From Caballeronia telluris (lineage in GTDB: Bacteria > Pseudomonadota > Gammaproteobacteria > Burkholderiales > Burkholderiaceae), in contig NZ_FCNZ02000012.1 of the NCBI RefSeq assembly GCF_001544495.1, positions 62,001 through 126,000 of the forward strand: a stretch of 64,000 bases of DNA, in the 5' to 3' direction. Shown here in pieces: positions 46,616-55,744 of this stretch. Under the pieces are notes generated by a model. It had not been told where the DNA came from. It worked only from the letters and a program-made list of their open reading frames with translations, and ran no database searches. Position 1 is the stretch's first letter; each line of letters starts with the position of its first letter. The position numbers were made by a program, and so were the translations under genes.

Positions 46616-47536
46616 TCAATAGCGGATTTTCGGATCGAGCCACGCGTAGGCGAGATCGACCAGCAGGTTGAGCAGCACGGCCACGACCGTGACGAGCACG
46701 ACGAGTCCGAGGACGAGCGTGTAGTCGCGATTGGCCGCGCCGTTCACGATCAGCTTGCCGATGCCCGGCAGCGAGAACACCGATTCCGTGACGACCGCCG
46801 CCGTGATCGACGCGATCGCGAGCGGCCCGAGCACCGAGACGACCGGAATCAGCGTCGGGCGCAGCGCATGGCGCAGGACGACGGTCCGTCGCGGCAGACC
46901 CTTCGCGAACGCGGTGCGAATATAGTTGGTGTTCATCACTTCGATCAGGCTCGCGCGCGTGACGCGGCCGACGGTCGCGACGCTGATCATCGTGAGGAGC
47001 GTGACGGGCAGCACCATATAGCGGACGTCGAAGCCGTTCCAGCCGCCCGCCGGCAGCCACTTCAGCAGGATCGCGAAGACGAGGATCAAAACCGGCCCGA
47101 TCACGAACGAAGGGAACGCGCTGCCCGCGTTGGAGACGAGCATCAGCAGGTAGTCAGCGGGACTGTTGCGATAGAGCGCGGCGAAAATGCCGAGCGACAC
47201 GCCGATCAGGATCGCGAGCAGCATCGAGATGCCGCCGATCGCAAGCGATACCGGCAAAGCCCGCAGCACGAGTTCGTTCACGCTCCAGTCCGCGTAGCGA
47301 AACGAAGCGCCGAGGTCGCCGTGCAGGAGACTGTCGAGATAGAGCAGGTACTGCTTCCAGAGCGGCTCGCCGAGATGGTATTTCGCCTGCAGGTTCGCGA
47401 GCACTTCCGCCGACACCTTGCGCTCGCCGTCGAACGGGCCACCGGGCGTCGCGTGCAACAGCAGATAGCAGACCGTGACGACGAGCAGCAGCGTGGGCAG
47501 CGTCAGCAGTACGCGCCGCAGTGTGTAAGACCACAT
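46616..47536 (-). CDS. oppB: Peptide ABC transporter permease OppB/DppB
   Basis: The 306-residue permease has six helices, with the conserved start LRRVLLTLPTLLLVVTVCYL. The DLGASFRYADWSVNELVL element follows, and the coupling loop is YIRTAFAKGLPRRTVVLRHA. AGGAG stands 7 nt ahead of the ATG. It follows oppA by 48 nt. Confidence 0.92.
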   Translation of the reverse strand: MWSYTLRRVLLTLPTLLLVVTVCYLLLHATPGGPFDGERKVSAEVLANLQAKYHLGEPLWKQYLLYLDSLLHGDLGASFRYADWSVNELVLRALPVSLAIGGISMLLAILIGVSLGIFAALYRNSPADYLLMLVSNAGSAFPSFVIGPVLILVFAILLKWLPAGGWNGFDVRYMVLPVTLLTMISVATVGRVTRASLIEVMNTNYIRTAFAKGLPRRTVVLRHALRPTLIPVVSVLGPLAIASITAAVVTESVFSLPGIGKLIVNGAANRDYTLVLGLVVLVTVVAVLLNLLVDLAYAWLDPKIRY

Positions 47537-47584
47537 GTTTTTTCTCCTCGCGGATGGCGCCGCCCTTAGGCGGCGCCATCGACA

Positions 47585-49267
47585 TCAGTGCTTGACGATG
47601 TAGAGGTCCTTGCTGCTATAACGGTCCAACGGATTCTTCAGCGAGTATCCGCCGACATAGCTCTTCACCAGCCGCACGAGCGTGTATTGCAGGAGCGGCA
47701 GCATCGGATAGTCGTCCATCGCGAGCTTGGCCGCTTCGGTTTGCAGTTGCGTGCGCTTAGCCTGATCGGTGGTCGCGTTCGCTTCTTTGATGAGCGCGTC
47801 GGCCTTGGGATTGCAGCTGGAGTTGTCATTCTGTTCCGAATTGCACTGCACGAGCGTGAGGAACGTGGTGGCGTCGTTGTAGTCGGCGGTCCAGCCGTTG
47901 CGGGCGATCTGATAGTCACCCGTATGACGCTTCTTGATAAGCACCTTGAATTCCATCGCTTCGATCTCGGTGTCCAGCCCGAGCTTCGTCTTCCATTCCG
48001 ATGCCGCGAAAATCGCCATCTTCTTGTGATATTCGCTCGTGTTCATCGCGAAACGCAGCTTGGTGCCCGGCTTCACGCCCGCTTCGGCCAACAGCTTCTT
48101 CGCTTCCTCGACGCGCTTTGCCATCGGCCACGTCGACCAGTCGTAAGCCGTCACGTCAGCACCCTTGATGCCCTTCGGCATCACGCCGTAGGAGGGAATC
48201 TGGCCGTCGGCGGTCACGCGCTGCGCGAGAATGTCGCGGTCGATGACCATCGAAAGCGCCTTGCGCACGCGCACGTCCTTCAGGAGCGGGTCTTTATTGT
48301 TGAACGAGTAATAGCGCAGGCCGAGTATCGGCGAATTCTTGATGTCGGCGGGGAACTGCTGCTTGTACTTCGCGTAGGTGCCCGACGGCAACTGCATCAT
48401 GAAGTCGTTCTCACCCGACTGGAAGAGCTTCAGGTCGCTGTTTTCATCCTCGACCGGCAAATACGTGACCTGCGTCAGCGGCACCCGCGACGCGTCCCAG
48501 TAATTCGGGTTCTTGACCAGCACGAGCTTGCTGTTGACCTGCCATTCCTTCAGCACGAACGCCCCGTTGCTCACGATTTTTCCGGGCTTCGTCCAGTCGC
48601 GGCCATACTTTTCGACCGCGGCCTTGTTGACGGGACCGAGCGTCGTGTTCGACACCAGACTCGCCAGAAAGGGCACCGGATACGGCGTCTTCACTTCGAG
48701 CGTGTTCGCGTCGATCGCGCGCACGCCGAGTTCGCTCACGGGCTTCTTCCCCGCGATGATTTCGGCGCCGTTCAGCAGAAACTTGCCGAACGTCCCGGCG
48801 GAAGGCGACGCCAGTTTCGGATCGACGAGACGCTGGCAGCCGTACACGAAATCGTTTGCGGTAACGGCCTCGCCATTGGACCATTTGGCATTCTTGCGCA
48901 GATGGAAGATCCACGTCGTCGGGTCCTTCTGCTCCCATTTTTCGGCGACGCCCGGTTGCACGTTGCCATCGGGGTCGGTGGCGGTGAGACCTTCGAACAG
49001 GTCCTCGGACACGTTGTTGGCCGGCACCGATTCCACGAAATTCGGATCGAGCGTTTCGACTTCCGACGCGTTGTTGCGCACCAGTTCCTGTTTCGCCGCG
49101 AGTTGTACGCCCGGCGGAACGATGGCGGCTTGCGCGCACAGCGCGACGGCGCCGAACGCGGCGGCGAGTATCGCGGACACGGCGCGGCGGCGCGGCATCG
49201 AATGGCCCGAGCGGGGAGCGCGCGCGCGATGCACGGGCTGGATGGCGGGAACGACGAAGAACGTCAT
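47585..49267 (-). CDS. oppA: Peptide-binding protein OppA/MppA type
   Basis: The 560-residue protein has a signal peptide (AVSAILAAAFGAVALCAQA) after a long basic lead. A family 5 solute-binding fold follows: NASEVETLDPNFVESVPANN, GVAEKWEQKDPTTWIFHLRK, LGLRYYSFNNKDPLLKDVRV and RNGWTADYNDATTFL. This is the OppA/MppA branch, which binds peptides in the periplasm, and murein tripeptide in MppA. ATG 49267 is preferred over GTG/ATG further up (49291). It is the first gene of oppABCDF and divergent from a LysR regulator. Confidence 0.9.
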   Translation of the reverse strand: MTFFVVPAIQPVHRARAPRSGHSMPRRRAVSAILAAAFGAVALCAQAAIVPPGVQLAAKQELVRNNASEVETLDPNFVESVPANNVSEDLFEGLTATDPDGNVQPGVAEKWEQKDPTTWIFHLRKNAKWSNGEAVTANDFVYGCQRLVDPKLASPSAGTFGKFLLNGAEIIAGKKPVSELGVRAIDANTLEVKTPYPVPFLASLVSNTTLGPVNKAAVEKYGRDWTKPGKIVSNGAFVLKEWQVNSKLVLVKNPNYWDASRVPLTQVTYLPVEDENSDLKLFQSGENDFMMQLPSGTYAKYKQQFPADIKNSPILGLRYYSFNNKDPLLKDVRVRKALSMVIDRDILAQRVTADGQIPSYGVMPKGIKGADVTAYDWSTWPMAKRVEEAKKLLAEAGVKPGTKLRFAMNTSEYHKKMAIFAASEWKTKLGLDTEIEAMEFKVLIKKRHTGDYQIARNGWTADYNDATTFLTLVQCNSEQNDNSSCNPKADALIKEANATTDQAKRTQLQTEAAKLAMDDYPMLPLLQYTLVRLVKSYVGGYSLKNPLDRYSSKDLYIVKH

Positions 49268-49626
49268 GGGGATCCTCTTGCCTTGTCTCATGTTGTTGTA
49301 GCAGGCCGGGATAATCGGCCCGATTCATACTGGCGGAACGTCGTCTAGCTTTGGCTGGCTAAACTCGATCGAATCGGTCCTTAGCCAGCCTGACGTTCCG
49401 CTTAACCCGCTTTCCGGCAGCAACTCAGGTTGGCGGCGAGTATTTAACAACAATAAGGCGGAATCCACTCACATGTGCTTATAGGCCATGTGATTTGCGC
49501 ATACTTGCGACGTTTCTTTGACAAATAGCGCATTGTGTTGTGCCAACGCCATTTGAGCGGCGCAGTAAGTCTTTGTTTCCTATAAGATTCGAGTCCCGAA
49601 TTTGCAATCCATGCTTTCAGTCAAGA
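49268..49626. other. Divergent regulatory region oppA / lysR-type gene
   Basis: This gap holds the nested inverted repeats at 49333-49401. It also has AT-rich DNA (49440-49530) with ACATGTGCTT and CATGTGATTTG elements towards the regulator side. Both promoters are expected here. Confidence 0.5.
49333..49401. promoter_or_regulatory. Nested inverted repeats between oppA and the LysR gene
   Basis: The outer arms are GCGGAACGTC (49333-49342) and GACGTTCCGC (49392-49401). The inner arms are GGCTGGCTAA (49353-49362) and TTAGCCAGCC (49381-49390). All are perfect 10-bp matches, and a CGATCG palindrome lies near the centre. It is a probable binding region for the divergent LysR regulator, or a structured leader of oppA. 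Confidence 0.55.
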
Positions 49627-50541
49627 ATGATCCGTTTTCGCCAGATCGAAGCCTTTCGAAGTCTCATCATGACCGGCACGAGTGTCGGTGCCGCACGCAA
49701 GATGCACGTCACGCAGCCCGCCATCAGCCGCCTGATCGCCGATCTCGAAGCCGACCTCGGCTTTAGCCTGTTCAGTAGAATCGGCGGCCGCCTGAATCCC
49801 ACGACCGCGGGGCTGCGCTTCTACAAGTCGGTCGAGGAGAATTTCCTTGGGCTGGAGCGGCTCAAGCAGGTCGCCGACATGATCCGCGACGAAGCCTCCG
49901 AAGGCCTCACCGTCGCGTGCATGCCGGTGCTCGCGACCACGCTCCTGCCGCCGATCCTCGCGGACTTCGTCGAGCGCCATCCGGGCGTGCCGATTCGCGT
50001 CGACTCGGTGAAGGTGCCCGAAGTGCTCTTGAGCTTGCAGAACCACAAGGCCGATGTCGCGATCAGCCAGGCGTTTCCGGCTGTCGCGGGCATCGAGGTG
50101 CAGACGCTGCTGCGCACGCGTGCGCTATGCGCGATGCCCGCCGGCCATCGGCTCGCGAAAAAGAAAGTGGTGCGCGCGCAGGACCTGCGCGGCGAGCGGA
50201 TCATCGGCTGGCTGCCGAATTCGCGGCAGGCTTACGAGGCCGAGCAGTCGACCATCTCCGCCGCCGAGGAACGCCCGAACTACACGGTCTTGACCGACAC
50301 CGCCCACACGCGCTATGCGATGGTCGCGGGCGGGCTCGGCGTGTCGATCGTCGAGCCGTTCGCGGCGAAAGTGTGGCGCGCGCACGGCGTCGTCGTGCGT
50401 CCGTTCGAGGCGCCCGCCGACTACGCGATCGAATACGAATACGCGCTCTCGTACCCGAGCAGCGGCATCCGTTCGGATCTGGTCGCGTCGTTCAGGGAGT
50501 CGGCGCTGCGCGTCATCGAGCGTTACTCGTTCGACGACTGA
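49627..50541 (+). CDS. LysR-family transcriptional regulator
   Basis: The 304-residue protein has the N-terminal winged HTH (RQIEAFRSLIMTGTSVGAAR, then TQPAISRLIADLEADLGFSL) and a periplasmic-binding-like effector domain from about residue 90. It resembles the NocR/OccR branch, which senses amino-acid-derived ligands. It is divergent from oppABCDF and is the likely regulator of it. ATG 49627 removes a 29-residue upstream extension that looks non-coding. Confidence 0.88.
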   Translation: MIRFRQIEAFRSLIMTGTSVGAARKMHVTQPAISRLIADLEADLGFSLFSRIGGRLNPTTAGLRFYKSVEENFLGLERLKQVADMIRDEASEGLTVACMPVLATTLLPPILADFVERHPGVPIRVDSVKVPEVLLSLQNHKADVAISQAFPAVAGIEVQTLLRTRALCAMPAGHRLAKKKVVRAQDLRGERIIGWLPNSRQAYEAEQSTISAAEERPNYTVLTDTAHTRYAMVAGGLGVSIVEPFAAKVWRAHGVVVRPFEAPADYAIEYEYALSYPSSGIRSDLVASFRESALRVIERYSFDD

Positions 50542-50560
50542 GCGCGCAGCGTCCGAACCT

Positions 50561-51034
50561 TCAGCCTGCGCCGCCGAAGAGATTCTCGGCGCGCACGCGC
50601 ATCTCTTCCGGCGACACGTCTTCGATGTGCGTCGCGATCCACCAGAGATGGCCGAACGGGTCGCGCACTTTGCCGCCGCGGTCGCCGTAGAACTGGTCCG
50701 CGACCGGGCGAACGAGCGTGGCACCTTCGTCGACGGCGCGTTGCGCGACCGCGTCGACATCCTCCACGTAGAGATGCAGCGTGACGGGCGTGCCGCCCAC
50801 CGAGAGCGGCCCGCGCACGTCCATTTCGGGAAACTCGTCGGAGAGATAGACGACGTTGCCGCCGATCGACAGTTCCGCATGCCCGACCCGCCCGCCCGGC
50901 GCATCGAGCCGGAACACTTCGGTCGCGCCGAACACCTTCGTGTAGAACTCGATCGCGGCAGCGCCGCCCGCCACCGTCATGTAGGGCGTCACGCCGTGGC
51001 GGCCTTCGGGAATCGGATCGACTTTCGCATTCAT
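50561..51034 (-). CDS. VOC family (PhnB-like) protein
   Basis: The 157-residue protein has the glyoxalase/bleomycin-resistance fold in the PhnB-like form: GVTPYMTVAGGAAAIEFYTK, VFGATEVFRL and VRDPFGHLWWIATHIEDV. The second half has the usual DPFGHLW signature. It is cytosolic with an unknown substrate. AGGAG precedes ATG 51034. It converges with the LysR gene, 19 nt apart. Confidence 0.87.
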   Translation of the reverse strand: MNAKVDPIPEGRHGVTPYMTVAGGAAAIEFYTKVFGATEVFRLDAPGGRVGHAELSIGGNVVYLSDEFPEMDVRGPLSVGGTPVTLHLYVEDVDAVAQRAVDEGATLVRPVADQFYGDRGGKVRDPFGHLWWIATHIEDVSPEEMRVRAENLFGGAG

Positions 51035-51376
51035 CGCTGTCTCCTGTTCGTTGTCGGATCGCTTGCGTGATGCATTGCAACGTCTTGCCCAACGACCAAG
51101 CATAACGCTTTTGCGCAGAGCGAACGGATCGTCGGCGCTGGATTGCGCATGCGGCGCCGGCACGGCAATCTCAAGATTCGAAACGAGGCGCGGCCTTTGC
51201 TGGCACGGTCCCGGCGCAACCGCGATCGTCGATGAATTTTCGGCGCAAACGATAGTCCGACGCGTTATGTAAGTGCAGAATAGGCAGCGACGACATTTCT
51301 AATCGCTCGTTCGCGCATCTCGGTCCGCTTCTCGCGCGGCGGGCTTCTTCTTCATCCACGCATCTCGGGAGCACTC
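51035..51376. other. Gap without a recognised gene
   Basis: This 342-nt gap lies between the VOC gene and the SDR gene, read divergently. I see no coding frame of good character. Promoters for both genes are expected, but no clear element stands out beyond the GGGAG ribosome site of the SDR gene. Confidence 0.35.
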
Positions 51377-52138
51377 ATGCACGATCTGAAAGGCAAAACG
51401 GTTCTGATCACCGGAGCCAGCACCGGCATCGGCGCGGCGGCCGCGCGCGCATTCGGCCGCTACGGCGCGAACGTCGCGATTCACTACAACCAGTCTAAGG
51501 AAGCCGCCGACGCCGTCGCGCAGGAAGTGCGCGCGCTCGGCGTGAACGCGATCACCGTCGGCGCGGACGTGCGCGACACGAAGGCAATCGACGCCGCCGT
51601 CGCGCAAGTCGCCGACGAATTCGGCAAGCTCGACGTGCTCATCAACAACGCGGGCAGCCTCGTGAAGCGCGAGCCGCTGGAAAGCGTGACCGACGAACTC
51701 TTCGACGAAGTCCTGCACATCAACGCGCGCTCGGTCGTGGCATTCACGCGCGCGGCGTTGCCGTCGCTGCGCGCCAACGGCGGCGGTTCGATCATCAATG
51801 TGACGTCGGTGGCGGCGCGCAACGGCGGCGGCCCGGGCGCGCTGCTGTACGCGGCGTCGAAAGGCTTTGTCAGCACGCTCACGAAGGGCATGGCGAAGGA
51901 ACTCATGGCCGACAAGATTCGCGTGAACGGCGTGGCGCCCGGCGTGATCCAGACGCCGTTCCAGGACCGCTTCACGTCGCCCGAGCAGCTCGAAGCGTTC
52001 CGCAAGTCGATTCCGATGGGCTTCATCGGCGAGCCCGACGATTGCAGCGGCGCGTTCCTGTATCTCGCCTCCGAGACGATGTCGCGCTACGTGACGGGTC
52101 AGATCATCGACGTGAACGGCGGGCAGCTGATGCCATAA
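51377..52138 (+). CDS. SDR family oxidoreductase (FabG-like)
   Basis: The 253-residue short-chain dehydrogenase has the nucleotide motif TGASTGIGAAAARAFG and the NNAG motif. The catalytic set is Ser in NVTSVAARNG, YAASK with Tyr and Lys, and Asn in HINARS. NADP preference is suggested by HYNQSKEAA. It ends INVNGGQ-like (DVNGGQLMP). The substrate is unknown; a glucose-dehydrogenase or 3-oxoacyl reductase activity is possible. The spacing from ggt is 75 nt. Confidence 0.87.
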   Translation: MHDLKGKTVLITGASTGIGAAAARAFGRYGANVAIHYNQSKEAADAVAQEVRALGVNAITVGADVRDTKAIDAAVAQVADEFGKLDVLINNAGSLVKREPLESVTDELFDEVLHINARSVVAFTRAALPSLRANGGGSIINVTSVAARNGGGPGALLYAASKGFVSTLTKGMAKELMADKIRVNGVAPGVIQTPFQDRFTSPEQLEAFRKSIPMGFIGEPDDCSGAFLYLASETMSRYVTGQIIDVNGGQLMP

Positions 52139-52213
52139 GCCTCCCGCTTTTCCGACGGCGGCCGCGATCATGGTATAAGCCCATTTTCACCGCAAGCCAA
52201 GGAGACAGAAGGG

Positions 52214-53947
52214 ATGTCGTCGAAACTGGAACAACGCATGCGCTCATCGGTGCTCGGCGCGTTCGCGGCCGCCGCGCTTTTCGTATCGACGGGCTTCGTC
52301 GAGAGCACGCCGGCCTACGCGAAAACCGATACCCAGCCGGCGGTACTCACCGCTTCGGCGGTGGCCGTCGCGGATAAATACGCGGCAGCAACCGCCGAGC
52401 AGATCTTCAGGCAGGGCGGCAATGCCGTCGATGCGGCCGTCGCCATCGCCTTCACGCTCGCCGTGACGTATCCGGAAGCGGGCAACATCGGCGGCGGCGG
52501 CTTCATGACGCTCTACGTGGACCATCGGCCGTACTTTCTCGACTATCGCGAGCGCGCGCCGCTCACCGCGACCAAGAACATGTATCTCGACGACAAGGGC
52601 GAGGTCATCAAGGGCATGAGCCTGTACGGCCATCGCGCGGTGGGCGTGCCGGGCACGGTCGCGGGCATGTGGGAGGCGCAGAAGCGCTTCGGCAAGCTGA
52701 AGTGGAAGCAGGTGCTCGCGCCCGCGATCGCGTATGCGCAGAACGGCTTCGAAGTGGACGACCAGTTGCAGGACCGGCGCGACAAGGCGTCGAAGGAGTT
52801 CGCGGGCAAGACCAACTTCGACCTCTACTTCGGCGGCATGAAACAGGGCGCGGTATTCAAGCAGCCGGATCTGGCGGCGACCTTGCAGCGCGTCGCCGAC
52901 AACGGCGCGAAGGGCTTCTACGAAGGCCGGACGGCCGAACTGATCGCGGCGTCGATGAAGGGCCACGGCCTCATCACCGAGCGCGACCTGAAGGACTACA
53001 AGGCGGTGTGGCGTCAGCCGATTCTCGCGAGCTGGAACGGCTACCGGATCATCACCGCGCCGCCGCCCAGCTCGGGCGGCATCGGCCTCGTGCAGTTGCT
53101 GAAGATGAAGGCGGACTTGAAGGACAAGTTCGAGAACGTCCCGCTCGATTCGGCGCAGTACATCCACCTCGTCGCGGAAATCGAGAAGCGCGTGTTCGCC
53201 GATCGCGCGCAGTATCTCGGCGATCCCGACTTCTACAAGGTGCCGGTCGCGCAGCTCACCAACGACGACTACATCCTGAAGCGCGCGCAGGAAGTGAATC
53301 CCGAGACGCCTTCCGACACCAAGAGCGTGCTGCCGGGGCTCGGCACCACGATGCCCGAGAAGGCCGAGACGACGCACTACTCCGTCGTCGACAAATGGGG
53401 CAACGCGGTGTCGAACACGTACACGATCAACGGCTACTTCGGATCGGGCGTCGTCGCGGAAGGCACGGGCATCGTGCTGAACGACGAAATGGACGACTTC
53501 TCGTCGAAGCCGGGCGTCGCGAACATGTTCGGCGTGGTCGGCAGCGATGCCAACGCCATCGCGCCGAAGAAGCGCCCGCTCTCGTCGATGACGCCGACCA
53601 TCCTCACGAAGGACGACAAGGTCGCGATGGTCATCGGCACGCCGGGCGGCTCGCGCATCTTCACGTCGATATTCCAGGTGCTCTCCAACGTGTACGACTT
53701 CTCGATGCCGCTGCCGGAAGCCGTCGGCGCGACGCGCTTTCATCATCAGCTCTTGCCGCCGAACACGATCTATCAGGAGCCGTACCACGCGCTCGATCCG
53801 GAAGTCGTGAAAGCGCTCGAAGCGAAGGGCTACACGTTCACGATGCAGGGATTCAACGGCGACATCCAGGCGATCCGCATCGACGGCGATACGCCCGAGC
53901 CGATGTCCGATCCGCGCGGACGAGGCGTATCGCGCGTGATTCAGTGA
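52214..53947 (+). CDS. ggt: Gamma-glutamyltransferase
   Basis: The 577-residue exported proenzyme has a signal peptide (VLGAFAAAALFVSTGFVES) and the large-subunit motifs AVDAAVAIAFTLAVTYPEAG, NIGGGGFM and PPPSSGGIGLVQLL. The autocleavage site is before T386 in ETTHYSVVDKWGNAV, with the small-subunit motifs LNDEMDDFSSKPG and KRPLSSMTPTI. It cleaves gamma-glutamyl bonds of glutathione in the periplasm. AAGGAG precedes the ATG, and a strong terminator follows. Confidence 0.94.
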   Translation: MSSKLEQRMRSSVLGAFAAAALFVSTGFVESTPAYAKTDTQPAVLTASAVAVADKYAAATAEQIFRQGGNAVDAAVAIAFTLAVTYPEAGNIGGGGFMTLYVDHRPYFLDYRERAPLTATKNMYLDDKGEVIKGMSLYGHRAVGVPGTVAGMWEAQKRFGKLKWKQVLAPAIAYAQNGFEVDDQLQDRRDKASKEFAGKTNFDLYFGGMKQGAVFKQPDLAATLQRVADNGAKGFYEGRTAELIAASMKGHGLITERDLKDYKAVWRQPILASWNGYRIITAPPPSSGGIGLVQLLKMKADLKDKFENVPLDSAQYIHLVAEIEKRVFADRAQYLGDPDFYKVPVAQLTNDDYILKRAQEVNPETPSDTKSVLPGLGTTMPEKAETTHYSVVDKWGNAVSNTYTINGYFGSGVVAEGTGIVLNDEMDDFSSKPGVANMFGVVGSDANAIAPKKRPLSSMTPTILTKDDKVAMVIGTPGGSRIFTSIFQVLSNVYDFSMPLPEAVGATRFHHQLLPPNTIYQEPYHALDPEVVKALEAKGYTFTMQGFNGDIQAIRIDGDTPEPMSDPRGRGVSRVIQ

Positions 53948-53980
53948 TTTTGTCCACGTAAACCCCGACGTTTGCAGCAA

Positions 53981-54007
53981 GGCCAGGCCGCGCGCCTGGC
54001 CTTTTTT
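53981..54007 (+). terminator. Rho-independent terminator of ggt
   Basis: GGCCAGGC (53981-53988) and GCCTGGCC (53994-54001) form a perfect 8-bp stem. Six T residues follow. Confidence 0.9.
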
Positions 54008-54071
54008 CATTGGGGTTTGCATCGGGGGCATCAGCCGCTATCGCCCGCCCCGCAAGACTTATAAGGATGCC

Positions 54072-54094
54072 GGCATGCGCGGCATGCCTTTTTT
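54072..54094 (+). terminator. Second rho-independent terminator ahead of the purine permease
   Basis: GGCATGC (54072-54078), a 3-nt loop, GCATGCC (54082-54088) and six T residues. There is no annotated gene between it and the ggt terminator. Confidence 0.75.
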
Positions 54095-54266
54095 GAGATT
54101 GGATCGTGACTTGTGTTCCCCTAGTCTCTGTCCTGACCGAGTCCAGCCCCGCCGCTGGCGCGGATCGAACCCAAAACTACACAGACGAGACGACCCTGAC
54201 GACGGCCCCGCGCGCTTGTCTGCGCCCGGAACCAGCCGTTTCAGCGTGCTGATAAAGGAGTAGCTC

Positions 54267-55670
54267 ATGATGGAATCCCCTGCCCGGCCGCTGGCCGACA
54301 TCACATCAATCGATCGCGAGGAATCCGTGGAGTCCGCCGAACGTGGCGGCTTCATCGACCGGTATTTCGGCATTTCCGCTCGCGGCAGCACGCAACGGCG
54401 CGAAGTCGTCGCCGGCGTGACGACGTTTCTCGCGATGGTCTATTCGGTGTTCGTCGTGCCGGGCATGCTCGGCAAGGCGGGTTTCGACACGAGCGCGGTG
54501 TTCGTCGCCGTGTGCCTCACGACTGCATTCGGCTCGCTCCTGATGGGCATCTGGGCGCGCCTGCCGATCGCGATTGGCTGCGCGATCTCGCTCACCGCGT
54601 TCACGGCGTTCGGCCTCGTGCTCGGCAAGGGACTCTCGCCGGCGGTCGCGCTGGGCGCGGTGTTCCTGATGGGCCTCGTGTTCACCGCGATCTCCGTCAC
54701 CGGCGTGCGCTCGTGGATCCTGCGCAACCTGCCGACGGGCGTCGCGCATGGCACGGGCATCGGCATCGGCCTGTTCCTGCTGTTGATCGCGTCGAACGAA
54801 GTCGGGCTGATCGTCAAGAATCCCGCGCCGGGCATGCCGGTGTCGCTCGGGCACATCAACGCCTTCCCGGTGATGATGTCGATTCTCGGGCTCGCCGCGA
54901 TCTTCGGTCTGGAGCGCCGGCGCGTGCCGGGCGGCATTCTGCTGGTGGTAGTCGGCCTCTCCGCGATCGGCCTCGCGTTCGATCCGTCCGTGCGCTTTCA
55001 CGGCATCTTCGCGCTGCCTTCGCTGTCTGCACCGGGCCATGCTTCGCTGATCGGCGCGATGGACATCAAGGGCGCGCTGTCGATGGCGGTGCTGCCGAGC
55101 GTGCTCGCCCTCGTGATGACAGCGGTCTTCGATGCCACCGGCACGATCCGCGCGGTCGCGGGCCAGGCGGGCCAGATCGACGAAAACGGCCGCATCGTGA
55201 ACGGCGGCCGCGCGCTGACGGCGGATTCGATCAGCTCGATCTTCTCGGCGTGCTTCGGCGGTGCGCCGGCGGCGGCTTACATCGAGTCGTCGGTGGGCGT
55301 GGCGGCGGGCGCGAAGACGGGGTTGGCGGCCGCGGTGGTCGGCGCGCTCTTTCTGGCGGTGATGTTCCTCTCGCCGCTCGCGGGCCTCGTGCCGTCCTAC
55401 GCGACGGCGCCCGCGCTGATGTATGTCGGGCTGCTGATGCTCGGCAACGTGAGCAAGCTCCACATGGACGATACCGTCGATGCGATGTCGGGCCTCGTCT
55501 GCGCGGTGTTCATCGTGCTTTCGGCGAACATCGTGACGGGCATCATGCTCGGCTTCAGCACGCTCGTGATCGGGCGGATCGTGGCGGGCGAGTATCGCAA
55601 GCTGAACGTGGGGACCGTGCTGATCGCGCTCGTGCTCGCGGTGTTCTATCTCGGAGGCTGGGCCATCTAG
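54267..55670 (+). CDS. NCS2-family purine permease (AzgA/PbuG type)
   Basis: The 467-residue carrier has about 12-14 membrane segments. The AzgA-branch hallmarks are [73 protein letters not shown] and [20 protein letters not shown]. In family members the third segment normally reads Asn-Pro where VVPGML stands here. It imports adenine, guanine or hypoxanthine by proton symport; the exact base is uncertain. AAAGGAG precedes the ATG. Confidence 0.88.
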   Translation: MMESPARPLADITSIDREESVESAERGGFIDRYFGISARGSTQRREVVAGVTTFLAMVYSVFVVPGMLGKAGFDTSAVFVAVCLTTAFGSLLMGIWARLPIAIGCAISLTAFTAFGLVLGKGLSPAVALGAVFLMGLVFTAISVTGVRSWILRNLPTGVAHGTGIGIGLFLLLIASNEVGLIVKNPAPGMPVSLGHINAFPVMMSILGLAAIFGLERRRVPGGILLVVVGLSAIGLAFDPSVRFHGIFALPSLSAPGHASLIGAMDIKGALSMAVLPSVLALVMTAVFDATGTIRAVAGQAGQIDENGRIVNGGRALTADSISSIFSACFGGAPAAAYIESSVGVAAGAKTGLAAAVVGALFLAVMFLSPLAGLVPSYATAPALMYVGLLMLGNVSKLHMDDTVDAMSGLVCAVFIVLSANIVTGIMLGFSTLVIGRIVAGEYRKLNVGTVLIALVLAVFYLGGWAI

Positions 55671-55675
55671 GTGAC

Positions 55676-55719
55676 GGGGCGCTCGTCGGGTGCGTTTGTT
55701 TGCACCTGACGAGCGCCCC
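55676..55719. terminator. Long bidirectional hairpin between convergent genes
   Basis: An 18-bp stem (55676-55693 with 55702-55719, one G-T pair) and an 8-nt loop lie between the purine permease and xylX stops. There is no T-run on the plus side. Confidence 0.7.
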
Positions 55720-55744
55720 ATCGAAACGCGGTAAAGAACCCGCT

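Larger units (their letters stand above)
53948..54266. other. Gap ggt / purine permease with two terminators
   Basis: This gap holds the ggt terminator and, 65 nt further, a second GGCATGC-GCG-GCATGCC-T6 terminator. A 172-nt leader before the permease follows. The second terminator could end a small transcript or attenuate the permease leader. No gene is seen. Confidence 0.45.

Noticed and set aside
52244..54031. 595-residue minus-strand frame opposite ggt
   Set aside because: Arg/Asp/His-rich shadow of the gamma-glutamyltransferase gene.
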